Shown here one piece after another: positions 34,560-45,012 of a DNA stretch of 64,000 nt. This stretch comes from Hemerocallis citrina (Eukaryota > Streptophyta > Magnoliopsida > Asparagales > Asphodelaceae). Position numbers and translations under genes: made by a program. Location of the stretch: contig CM030368.1 in NCBI GenBank assembly GCA_017893485.1, forward strand, positions 112,486,220 to 112,550,219. Reading direction: 5' to 3'. The stretch's first letter is position 1; each line of letters begins with the position of its first letter. The notes below the pieces were generated by a model. It made no database searches. It was not told the origin of the DNA and saw only the letters and a list, made by a program, of their open reading frames with translations.

Positions 34560-35015
34560 TGTGGCTGCAACAGGTGTGAGTTCTTGTAATTTGTATAGTA
34601 GATGTTGCGGTACTGGTCCTACTCTGACCCACGGCTGGGGGACCGGCTCGAGAGTAGCAGGAGTGAGGTGGTGACCGGGTGCTCGGCTCGGTCCTGGGTA
34701 CCTGCACACTGCCTAGAAACACCGGGAGAAGTCCCGACGACAGGCCCTCCAACGATCTAGTCAGTCACTGGAAAAGCAACAATAGCTAGCGTTCAGGGGA
34801 GAAAGTTTGATTACTTTTTCAGTGAGGAGGGGGTCTGGTATTTATAGGTGGAGGAAACGGGTCTGAGACCGTACTGGGCCGGGTTGGACCCATTTGCTCA
34901 TGGGCCTGACGTGGAAGAGGCCCATCTGGCTCTGGGTTGATATGATGATCAGGGAAGAGTTGGTTTTGAGGAAATCTGACGGCCCAGGAGGGGCCACGTC
35001 ATCTGACCCATATCA
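34560..35015 (-). mobile_element. Tat-B 3' LTR
   Basis: On minus it starts TGATATGGGTCAGATGACG at 35015 and ends ...GTTGCAGCCACA at 34560, about 456 bp. Its TATA box and the block GACTAGATCGTTGGAGGG parallel the Tat-A LTR. Confidence 0.7.
34839..34846 (-). promoter_or_regulatory. Tat-B LTR TATA box
   Basis: TATAAATA on minus is followed by CCAGACCCCCTCCTC, at about the same LTR position and context as in Tat-A. Confidence 0.7.
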
Positions 35016-35031
35016 GGAGCCCTCCACTTCT
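35016..35031 (-). other. Tat-B polypurine tract
   Basis: On minus AGAAGTGGAGGGCTCC lies directly before the TGATATGG start of the 3' LTR. Confidence 0.6.
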
Positions 35032-35355
35032 GGAGGGCTGGGTAATCCAACAATATAGGAGTGATTTGCCTCTGTAGGAAGAGCAGAGCGGTGTGTACGG
35101 GGGAAATGTGGTTTGTATCTTCCTGGAGACCAGTGGGGTAGGATGAAGGCGATCCCCTTATGAGGGGCAACGAGAGCCGAGAACAGAGGGTCGCGAGCCG
35201 AGCATCGAGCATCGAGCATCGAGCGCCGAGCTCCTTCATGCTCGGATGTTGGGACATCATGTTGTCGAGCATCGAGCGCCGAGTCTTCCTGAGCTCGGGT
35301 GGCGATGCTAAACGTTCGGATGCCGAGCCCAAGCTCGTCTGTGGGAGCTAAGCAT
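35032..35355. repeat. Array-edge sequence with GAGCATC short repeats
   Basis: GAGCATCGAGCATCGAGCGCC and related words (35195-35290) form a short degenerate array made of the same GAGC words as the main 57-bp array. No gene is supported here. Confidence 0.6.
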
Positions 35356-36720
35356 GGCTCGGAATTGCTCCCGATCGTCGAGCCCCAAACATTGTGGGAA
35401 AAGTTAGGGGGTGGCTCGAGGTCACTGCCAAGCGCCGAGCTCCCGTGCTTGTTGGAAAAGCCATGGGGAGACTCAGAATTGGCACCGACCGTCGAGCCCT
35501 CATACTTGTTGAAAAAGCTAGGAGGTGGCTCGAGGCCATTGCCGAGAGCCGAGCCCCCATGCTTGTTGGAAAAGCGATAGGGAGGCTCGAAATTGCTACC
35601 GGCCATCGAGCCCCCATACTTGTTGGAAAATCTAGGGAGTGGCTCGAGGTCACTACCGAGCGCTGAGCCCCCATGCTTGTTGGAAAAGCCATGGGGAGGC
35701 TCAGAATTGCTATCGACCGTCGAGCCCCCATACATTTTAGAAAAGCTAGGGGGTGGCTCGAGGTCACTGCGGATTACCAAGCCCACATGCTTGTTGGAAA
35801 AGCCATGGAGAGGCTCAAAATTGCTACCGACCGTTGAGCCCCCATACTTGTTGGAAAAGCTAGGGGGTGGCTCGAGGTCACTGCCGAGCGCTGAGCCCCC
35901 AAGCTTGTTGGAAAAGCGATGGGGAGGCTCAGAATTGCTACCGACCATCGAGCTCCCATACTTGTTGGAAAAGGTAGGGGTGGCTCGAGATCACTACCGA
36001 GCGCCGATCCCCCATGCTTGTTGGAAAAGCCATGGAAAGGTTCAGAATTGCTTCCGACCGTCGAGCCCCTATACTTTTTAGAAAAGCTAGGGGGCGACTC
36101 GAGGTCACAACCGAGCACCGAGCCCCCATGCTTATTGGAAAAGCCCTGGGAAGGCTCGGAATTACTACCGACCGTTGAGCCCCCATACTTGTTGGAAAAG
36201 CTAGGGGGTGGCTTGAGGTCACTGCCGAGCGCCGAGCCCCCTTGCTTATTGGAAAAGCCATGGGGAGGCTCGGAATTGCTACCGACCGTCAAGCCCCCAT
36301 ACTTATTGGAAAAGCTAGGTGGTGGCTCGAGGTCACTACCAAGCGCCGAGCCGCCATGCTTGTTGGAAAAGCCATGGGAAGGCTCGGATTTGGTACCGAC
36401 CGTCGAGCCTCCATACTTGTTTGAAAAGCTAGGGGGTGGCTTGAGGTCACTGCCGAGTGCTGAGCCCCCATACTTGTTCGAAAAGCCATAGGGATGCTCA
36501 GAATTGCTACCGACCGTCGAGCTCCCATACTTGTTGGAAAAGCTAGGGGTAGCTCGAGGTCACTGCCGAGCGCAGAGCCCCCATGCTTGTTGGAAAAGCC
36601 ATGGGGAGGCTTGGAACTGCAACCAACGGTCGAGCCCCCATACTTGTTGGAAAAGCGGGGTAGTAGCTCAAGGTCACTGCCGAGCGTCGAGCCTCCATGC
36701 TTGTTGGAAAAACTTTGGTA
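35356..36720. repeat. 114-bp higher-order sub-array (2 x 57 bp) of Tat-B
   Basis: Two 57-bp unit types alternate. One contains GGTCACTGCCGAGCGCCGAG and AAAGCCATGGGGA; the other contains GAATTGCTACCGACCGTCGA and AAAGCTAGGGGGT. Starts at 35413, 35527, 35641 and 35755 show an exact 114-base period. All reading frames stay largely open because 57 is a multiple of three, so the 100-311 codon frames here are artefacts of the array. Confidence 0.95.
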
Positions 36721-38665
36721 TGGCTCGAGGTTACAACCGAGCGCCGATCCCCCAAAATTTATTGGAAAAGCTTTGGTATGGCTCGAGGTCACAACTGATC
36801 GTCGTGCTCCAAAACTTGTTTGGAAAAACTTTAGTATGGCTTGAGGTTACAACCGACCGCCGAGCCCCAGAACTGGTTGGAAAAGCTTTGGAATGGCTCG
36901 AGATCACAACCGAGCTTCGAGCTCCAAAACTTTTTGAAAAAGCTTTGGTATGGCTCGAGGTTACAACCGAGCGCCGAGCCCTAAAACTTGTTGAAAAAGT
37001 TTTGGTATGGCTCGAGATGACAACCGAGCTCCGAACTCCAAAACATGTTGGAAAAGCTTCGGTATGGCTTGAGGTCATAACCGAGCTCCGAGCTGCAAAA
37101 CATGTTGGAAAAGATTTGGTATGGCTCGAGGTTACAACCGAGCTCTGAGCTCCAAAACTTTTTGGAAAAGCTTTGGTATGGCTCGAGGTTACAACCGAGT
37201 GCCGAGTCCCAAAACTTGTTGGTAAAGCTTTGGTATGGCTCGAGATCACAACCGAGCTCCGAGCTCCAAAACTTGTTGGAAAAGCTTTTGTATGGTTCGA
37301 GGTTACAACCGAGCTCCGAGGTCCAAAACTTGTTGGAAAAGCTTTGGTATGGCTTGAGGTTACAACTGAGCGCCGAGCCCCAAAAACTTGTGGGAAAAGC
37401 TTTTTTATGGCACGAGTTCACAACCGAGCTCCGAGCTCCCAAACTTGTTTGGAAAATCTTTGGTATGGCTTGAGGTTACAACCGAGCGCCGAGCCCCAAA
37501 ACTTGTTGGAAAGGCTTTGGTTTGGCTCGAGATCACAACCGAGCTCCGAGCTCCATAAGTTGTTGAAAAAGCTTTGGTATGGCTCGAGGTTACTACTGAG
37601 CACCGAGCCCTGAAACTTGTTGGAAAAGCTTTGGTATGGCTCGAGATCACAGCCGAGCTCCGAGCTCCAAAACATGTTGGAAAAGTTTTGGTATGGCTCG
37701 AGGTCAGAACCGAGCGCCGAGCCCCAAAACTTGTTGGAAAGACTTTGGTATGGCTCGAGGTTACAACCGAGCTCCGAGCTCCAAAACTTATTAGAAAAGC
37801 TATGGTATGGCTCGAGGTTACAACCGAGCTCCGAGCTCCAAAACTTGTTGGAAATGCTTTGGTATGGCTCGAGGTTACAACTAAGCACCGAGCCTGCAAA
37901 ACTTGTGGGAAATGCTTTGGTATGGCTCGAGGTCACAACCGAGCTCTGAGCTTCCAAACTTGTTTGGAAAAGCATTGGTATGGCTCGCGGTTACAACCAA
38001 GCGCCGAGCCCCAGAACTTGTTGGAAAGGCTTCGGTATGGCTCGAGATCACAACCGAGCTCCGAGCTCCATAACTTGTTGGAAAAGCTTTGGTATGGCTC
38101 AAGGTTACTACTGAGCGCCGAGCCCCAAAACTTTTTGGAAAAGCTTTGGTATGGCTCGAGATCACAATCGAGATCCAAGCTCCAAAACATGTTGGAAAAG
38201 CTTTGGTATGGCTCGAGGTCAGAACCGAGCGTCGAGCCCCAAAAGTTGTTGGAAACGCTTTGGCATGGCTCGAGGTTACAACCGAGCTCCGAGCTTCAAA
38301 ACTTGTTGGAAAAGTTTTGGTATGGCTCTAGGTTACAACCGAGCTCCGAGCTCCAAAACTTGTTGGAAAAGCTTTGGTATGGCTCGAGATCACAACCAAG
38401 CTCCGAGCTCCCAAACTTGTTGTAAAAGCTTTGTTATGGCTCGAGTTCACAACCGAGCTCCGGGCTCCAGAACTTGTTGGAAAAGCTTTGGTATAGCTCA
38501 AGGTTACAACCTAGCGCCGAGCCCCAAAACTTGTTAGAAAAGCTTTGGTATGGCTCGAGATCACAACCGAGCTCCGAGGTCTAAAACTTGTTGGAAAAGC
38601 TTTTGTATGGCTCGAGGTTACAACCGAGCGTCGAGCCACAAAACTTGTTGGAAAAGCTTTGGTAT
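36721..38665. repeat. 57-bp sub-array of Tat-B
   Basis: About 34 units of the form GGCTCGAGGTTACAACCGAG ... AAAACTTGTTGGAAAAGCTT, mostly exactly 57 bases, with occasional one- to two-base indels. Units with GCGCCGAGCCCC and units with GCTCCGAGCTCC alternate irregularly. Together with 35356-36720 the array has about 58 units in 3.3 kb and directly abuts the antisense ORF domain at 38666. Confidence 0.95.
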
Positions 38666-39710
38666 GGCCCCGGTCTTCATCCCAGTCTTCGTCCAACTAC
38701 TGAGTTAGAGAAGAGTTTTTGTATGTTTCCCGAAGACACTTTCATCTCGGGATTGTGGTTGCCACTATACCCGTTTATCAAAAGGGTGTTGAGGTGGTTG
38801 GAGCTGAGTCCGATGCAGTACGACCCCAACTCGTGGAAGAATCTGGTCTGCTTCATCCAAAAATGCTAGGAGAAGGGGGTCAAGTTGAAGCTTAAGTATT
38901 TCTGTGCCGTCTTGGGGGTGAGATTGCTCGGAGATATGGAGGGGATCTTCTATATGTCGCCACGCCCCCACAAGAGTGTGATTCATGGTCACCCGGACTT
39001 GATAAAGGCATGGAAGGAGAAGTACCTCGTTGTCCGGAGTGAGATGCCTTGGGAAATCCCCAAAGTCTGGAATTTTTACAAGCCGAACCGTAAACCACCG
39101 AGGCGGAGGGACTTGACAGAAAAGGAATCTGCTGAAGTGGATAAAATTTTAGAGGGCCACAACATTGGTTGGCTGTGCATCACATAGTTACATCTAGCTC
39201 GAGCAGGACTGAGCCCAGCGCCCCCTTGTATGTTTTTATTTCCACTTTGCTTAATTTTCTGCCTTTGTGTTAACATTTTTCTTTTTCTTTAGCGATGGAT
39301 GTGAAGAGCCTCGAGATGAGGAATGCCCTCCTGGCCTTGGCTGCGAAGAGGAGAGCTGACAGGGAGAAGGCTGCCATGGAGAAGGCTACTCTGGGGGTGG
39401 ACCAAGGATCTTAGGAGCGAACTCCGAAGAATTCGAAGAGAAGCCACCCATCTAGGGGTCCGAAGGAGTCGGAGCCGAGCTCTAGTAGTAAGAAGGTGAT
39501 GGAGGATCTAAAGGCAGGGACCCTAGCACTTCGCACTGACGCCCAGGAGATGGTGGGCAAGAGGGGTCTAAGGCCGCTCGCCCCGGATTGGGCGGTTAAG
39601 GAGGGCGACAGAAAGAAGGAGGGCCCGATCGCGGTGGAGGTGGCAGAAAAGCTCGTCACGGAGCGTGACCGGATGAATCTGGCAACAGAGATGTCCGAGG
39701 TGGCCTACAT
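38666..39710 (+). pseudogene. Tat-B antisense ORF, part 1 (putative gypsy-type transposon domain)
   Basis: The first block (38690-39188) reads ...GLWLPLYPFIKRVLRWLEL, then PNSWKNLVCFI, WKEKYLVV and EIPKVWNFYKP, like the Pfam family named 'putative gypsy type transposon' (PF04195, by recollection). A stop sits at 38867-38869 and another at 39186-39188. A GTATGT...TTTAG interval (39238-39292) looks like a short intron. The next exon from 39295 encodes Lys/Glu-rich sequence with one stop and runs into the Tekay-G insertion. The frame upstream is shared with the 57-bp array. The function of these antisense ORFs is not known to me. Confidence 0.7.
39706..39710. repeat. Tekay-G target-site duplication, left
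   Basis: TACAT before the LTR start; the right-hand partner TTCAT at 51726-51730 differs by one base. Confidence 0.65.
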
Positions 39711-42700
39711 TGTAACACCCCGGATTGTACAATACCTAAATATATATATGTATGTATGTATATTGTCCGTATGCATGCACATAATTGCAGTATATTTGGT
39801 TGATTTTGCTATCGTGATGTGCGGTTATGTTTGCGGGGCGGTTCGTAGGAGGGTTGCGTTCTAAAAGATGCACGAGAATGAGGAGGATCGATACTGGTAT
39901 AAACACTAGTTTTTGGTATGATGCCTATACAAATATAACACTGTATGATACTACGGTGGGTATATCTTGCGTACACTCGATAAACCCCTCGTCTCGCATC
40001 TAGGAACCCGTTTAAGTGTTAAAATGGGTAGCCAACACACTACACCTCAAAACCATTGGCTAGGCCATGGTTTCACTTCAAAACCACCCTTCCACCCTAC
40101 CACTACTTCATAGAAACCAGCCTCACCCTCCCCCCTCTTTCCTCACTCACTCCTCCATCAAAAACCCCTCATTTTCATCTCTCTTGTTCTAAAATTTTAG
40201 AACTCAACCAAGAAAAAAGAAGAGAAGGAGAGTAAGAAGAGAGATTGAAGAAGGAGCTCTAGGAGGGATTCTCGAGGAAGGAAAGCTCAAGGAAATCAAC
40301 TACTCTACATCAACTCAGGCTGGGGAGTTACTCTAAACCTTTCTTATTGTTTCTTGAATGACTTCTTGCATGCATGTGTGGTAGTAAGTGTTAGGATGAA
40401 TATCTAAGAAGATTGGAAGATGAAGTCAGAAACTGAAACTAGAATCTTGATCTGTAGGCTATTTTCTAGATTTTCCAGAGAGCAAACCACTAGAAACTAG
40501 ATCATGGAAATTTTTCATATTGTTCCTATATGTGTCTAGCTGGTTCATGAATTATTTTGGATTTTTCTAAGATGGGTTGGTATTTTAATAAAATCTATTT
40601 GTGAAACTGTGTAGTAAGGCAGTATCAGCAGTTGGTTAACATGATTCCTGAGATTGTTAGAATTTTCATAATTAATCGGAACAAGTTCTTAATCTAAAAT
40701 GTTTATCCTGTATTCCCACTTGTATCTATATTCTATAATAAAATCAGGGAAATATTTGGATGAATTTACAGTCATGTGAAAATTTGATCTTTAAGCATTA
40801 GCTATAGCTGTAACTGAAGAACATGCTGATTTCTGTGCTTAATTGAAATATGAAGAACTCAGTGCAGACTTAGATTTTGGACATGAAACCTTTTGCATGT
40901 TGTTCATATTGATATATAGTTTCTTCGCTGTAAATTTTGTGTCAATTGGATGAGTACAGAATTTATGATGATTTTATTAGCATGTACTGTTCTGGTTTCA
41001 GCCAAATTTGATACCCTATAGAGATTGCACATTTGAGGCTCCTTAACAGCAAATTTTGAGGAACTGTTTCCTTAGAGGTTTGTAGTAGACATCAAGAACT
41101 TTACAACAAGACCTATTTGTGGTGTTTCCAGTAAGCAGTTGATTTATTCTGATTTTTGCAATACTGAACTGAGGCCAGGAATTGAGCTGAGTGCTCTGAT
41201 TTAGGAAGTCCCCTTGTGTGTGACTTGGTACATTTGTGAGAGATGTGCGTGTTAGGGTGATCTATTGGTATATTTTGGACACATGACCAACTAGAGGATT
41301 GTTGAGGACATCCACACCTTCCCATAGAACTTCGGTTTGTAGCATTCTGATGAGTAGGCAGTGTTTTATGCTACCGGTAAGGCGCAGCCTGTATACAGGA
41401 AATACACAGGCTGAGGCTTGAGAAACTATTTTGAGGACCTAGATAATGGAATTTGAGTTTATGAGCAACTAGGAAGTTGTAGCCTAGGTTCTTACCTTTC
41501 TAGATTGGGCTCGTACACCCCAATCGGAGTTGTATCGAGGGAGTTATGACCTTTTTAAGTTTTGGGTAGAAACCCGTAGGTTGCTTAGTCTAGTTGTTGA
41601 CTAGGTATTGTGAAGACTCGTTCCCCTGTGTGCTACAGTGTTGATAACTCCTGTCTAGGGACGTTTGGCATTTGTTGTTGGTATTGTTAACTCCCATTGT
41701 AAGATGCATGACTCGAGTTAGTCACTAGGGTAAGGGATGCCTGCATCTGTCGACCCTAAGTTGTGAACTTCCACCAAAGCGTAGGACATCCGAGCCGTGC
41801 CATTCATACGAGTTCATAGCCAGGGTTAGGGGTTAACACACATTTATTGTCGGGTTAGGGGTGAATGTAGGCCGTAGTGCTGGGCAATTCCAAGCTGGGG
41901 AAGTGACGAACCAGATCGGTATCGCCAGGGCCAGAGGTTGATAGGCAAGTTTGGAAGCAATATGATCTTTTAACCAAAGTGATTAGAGTAAGGTTGGGAT
42001 TAGAGTAACATCTTAAGGGGTTGGGTAATTGCATTAGTACTAGCAGACTATAGTCGGTGTTGTACCTTCCGGTCGTAGGGATACGTTTTCAGCACTCATG
42101 AGTGAGTCCTCGGCTCGTATCTCGATCTGTTAATTCCGAAAGTTTTGTCGGAGTAAGGTACGGGAGGCTAGGGGGATTTGACCCGTGAGGACATCACGTT
42201 CCTATGCACGTGGGTTTTGTTATTTTTGGTATATATAAGTTCATAGCACGGATTAGGGGTGAACACGCATGCGTCAATCCATAGCCCGGGTTAGGGGTGG
42301 ACACAGAAATCACACGGTCTTGCGACCGGATTCAACGCGACTTTCTGAAGAGGTCCGTGCGCGGGTACCAAGTGACAAACACGACCACCACTTAGGCACT
42401 ATAGTGGCGGAACTAGACCGACCAGCTGCAACCTCCTTGGGCAACGGACAATCTATTGGGAATTGGTTAAGTACAAAAGTAGGAGCATGGCGAGGGTTCG
42501 AATCCCTGAATTGTGGAGAAAGACGGCTAAATTTGGGGGCGTATGTAGTATAGGATATATTGGTGCTCCAAAGTCTTGCTTGTATTAGAGTTAGGCATGT
42601 GATTTGCTGCATCTAGTCATAGGGTCATAGCATACCACTGCACTAGAACCCGAATCCATTAAATCCTTATTTTGGCACATCACTTTTCTCTTTTGCATAA

Positions 42701-43035
42701 ATTATTGGTTGCGATAGAATTTTAGAGGATCGCTGTTATTATCAGCTTTGCGTCAGTCGAAGTACTGACGTTCCCCACCTTGTAGGTATCCGGAGCCGAT
42801 CTACAGGTACTACAGAGCTCGGGTTGGTCCAAGGATCCAAGGGACATATGCAAGTGCTATTATATTGTTGGAAATCTTGTAATTTTCATTTGGATATTGT
42901 AACACTTGTAAATGTAACATTTTTATGGGATAAAAGTTTTAAATTTTTCAGTACTTTCTGTGATTGTGGCTATTTTGAAGTTCGACTCCTGGAGTAGGGT
43001 CTCAGGTTCCCGGTATGGGGATTTGGGGCGCTGCA
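39711..43035 (+). mobile_element. Tekay-G 5' LTR
   Basis: It starts TGTAACACCCCGGATTG and ends ...TTTGGGGCGCTGCA, 3325 bp. Against the 3' LTR I count about 7 differences in the first 60 bases and about 5 in a 118-base stretch starting near 40201. Bases 42495-42505 hold the B-box-like GGTTCGAATCC. The open frames at 42269-42612 are not genes. Confidence 0.92.
42495..42505 (+). promoter_or_regulatory. Pol III B-box-like motif in Tekay-G 5' LTR
   Basis: GGTTCGAATCC is a perfect B-box consensus, preceded by CATGGCGAG and, further left, GGTTAAGTACAAAAGTAGG. The equivalent in the 3' LTR (51193-51203) is GGTTTGAATCC. Confidence 0.45.
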
Positions 43036-43041
43036 GAAAGT

Positions 43042-43053
43042 TGGTATCAGAGC
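43042..43053 (+). other. Primer-binding site (initiator tRNA-Met) of Tekay-G
   Basis: TGGTATCAGAGC starts six bases after the LTR end, a slightly wider gap than the two bases in family L. Confidence 0.9.
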
Positions 43054-43218
43054 AGACTTCAAATATTAGTCCAACACAGCATGAAAATTAGACGTAGATG
43101 CATTGCGAGAGTTGGGTTTAGTCAGATAGTTGATGATTATAATTCATAATGTTGCTTTTACAACTTTTGCCTTATAATTTTTCTGTATCTAGACTAATTC
43201 CCATATTTTCTCTTGCAG

Positions 43219-43545
43219 ATGCCGAGCTTGGACAATGGACACTCGAATGGATGGTCCGATGGACATGGTTCTGCACCCCCACTTCCACCTCCACCCCCAC
43301 AGCCCACGGCCATTCAGCAAGTTATCACCATGTTTTCCTAGGAGCTGGCTGCCTACAAATGGAGCCACGGGCAGCAAGAGGATCGCTTCAAGCACCTCGC
43401 AAGGGCATTGATAACCGCTGAGAGGGGAGTGGCCAAGCTAGAAAGAGCCAAGAGAAAATGGAAGACGAGGGTAGTACTTCTGAAGCACCGGTACGAGGAG
43501 AGGCTGGGTCAGCTGCAGAGCAGATATCTGGCACTGAGGACTTAG
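43219..43545 (+). pseudogene. Small upstream ORF of Tekay-G, coiled-coil
   Basis: From the ATG at 43219 the frame encodes a Pro-rich N-terminus (SAPPLPPPPPQPTAIQQ) followed after one internal TAG (43339-43341) by an Arg/Lys/Glu-rich helix (LITAERGVAKLERAKRKWK) ending near 43545. It precedes gag by about 330 bases. I do not recognise the product; it may be a former N-terminal gag extension or a lineage-specific accessory ORF. Confidence 0.5.
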
Positions 43546-43880
43546 GTCTGCGACATGCAGGATCTGTTAGACCGTATGACTGCCGGGGATAGCTCCGTGG
43601 TTGGCGACTCGCCAGGAGTAGGAGAGTAGTGACCTCCTCTAGTGTTATAGGATTTCTTTTGATGTGTATAGATGACAACCTTTATGAATAGCTAGGCTAA
43701 CCTGCTATTGTTTTGATTGGTGTAGTATGAACCCATGTGATGATGATGTGATTGTATGGTGACAAATCATTGTAAAACCCTTTTTGAAATGAATGGAACT
43801 GGTATGCTTTTGACCAATGCTGGTGTGTTATGGGTTTTGCATTGCAATTGTTGGTTGATGGTATCTGTATTATCTTCCAG

Positions 43881-44960
43881 ATGGCATGAAGGACTAGAAG
43901 CAACCGGAGTGACCAGACTGAAGCTGAAGGTAGTGGAGCCAACATTACTAGCCTTGATGTAAGGAAAGAATTTACTCGAGTATATCAGATGATTGGAGCA
44001 TTTGTGGAGGCTTGCAGGAACCAAGCACCGCCACAAAGAGCACCAGGAGTTGCGGTGAACACTGATCCAGTGAAGATGGTGGAATCAGATAGGAGGATGA
44101 AACTGCTAGTCTTCGAAGGACAGGCCAATCCCACAGCTGCTGACGACTGGATACGTCAGGTGGAGACAGTATTTGATGTGCTAATGACTCTCGAAGACAG
44201 CAAGGTATGTCTATCCACAATCTTGCTAGAGTAGGATGTCGGAGTTTGGTGGCAGTCCATGATGCGTGGTCTTGGAGAAGGACAGGTCACTTGGGAAGAT
44301 TTCCTTGAGGAATTCCGACAACACTATTTTTCCTTGGATGTGCAAGAGGAGAAAGCAATGGAGTTCCATGGCTTGAAGCAAGAAAATATGTCTGTCAGAG
44401 AATATGAGACAAAGTTTTCTCAGTTATCGAGGTATGCACCGGAGATGGTCCAGGAGGAAGCAAAGAAGGCCCAGAGGTTTGAGAAAGGGCTTAGGCCTGG
44501 ACTGAGGTTGAAGATTGTTCCCTTGGGCATTCGCCGATTCGACAAGCTGGTAAGAAGAGCTGCGGCGACAGAGGCGGATATGAATCAGAATCAGGGAAGG
44601 ACAGAGTTCTGGAACAAAGGGAAGAGATCTACCCCAGCATCAAAGTTCAAGAAACAGGGCAAGGTCCAGAAGTTCTGGAAAATCAGTACCAATACAAGAG
44701 AATTCAAGCCCGAAAGTTGCTATCACTGTGGAGAGCAGGGACATTTTGTGGATCGATGCCCCATGAAGAATGCAGTGAAATGTTTCCAGTGTGGAATAGA
44801 AGGGCATATCAAGTCAAGCTGTCCCCAGATTGCAAGGAACAGCCACAGGGCAGGGTCGGGAGCAACCGACAAAGGGAAAAAGCCTATGCGTCAAGGAAGA
44901 GTGTTCGCCTTGACCAAGAAGGATGCTGAAGAAGATGGAAGGGTAATTACTGGTACGTAA
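43881..44960 (+). pseudogene. Tekay-G gag
   Basis: A frame from the ATG at 43881 reaches 44960 with two stops, at 43887 (third codon) and 44232. The retrotransposon gag domain (about 44120-44540) shows DDWIRQVETVFDVL, TWEDFLEEFRQHYF and VREYETKFSQLSRYAPEM. Two nucleocapsid zinc knuckles follow: CYHCGEQGHFVDRC and CFQCGIEGHIKSSC, both with CX2CX4HX4C spacing. Gag forms the virus-like particle and binds element RNA. The long gap to the PBS holds the small upstream ORF. Confidence 0.9.
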
Positions 44961-45012
44961 GCAAATGGTGTATCAGTTCTAAAGTTGTATTTTGGGTTTT
45001 GGAAGTTGATGG

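Noticed and set aside
35013..38537. Many overlapping 100-311 codon ORFs on both strands that look like repeat proteins
   Set aside because: They arise because the 57-bp unit is a multiple of three; every frame is open and none carries a domain or a unique start context.
35356..38665. CRISPR-like regular array
   Set aside because: Units are contiguous and diverged over their whole length with no repeat/spacer alternation, and the context is a plant retrotransposon.
42269..42612. Small gene in Tekay-G 5' LTR
   Set aside because: The corresponding stretch of the 3' LTR has a different, broken frame, so coding is not conserved.
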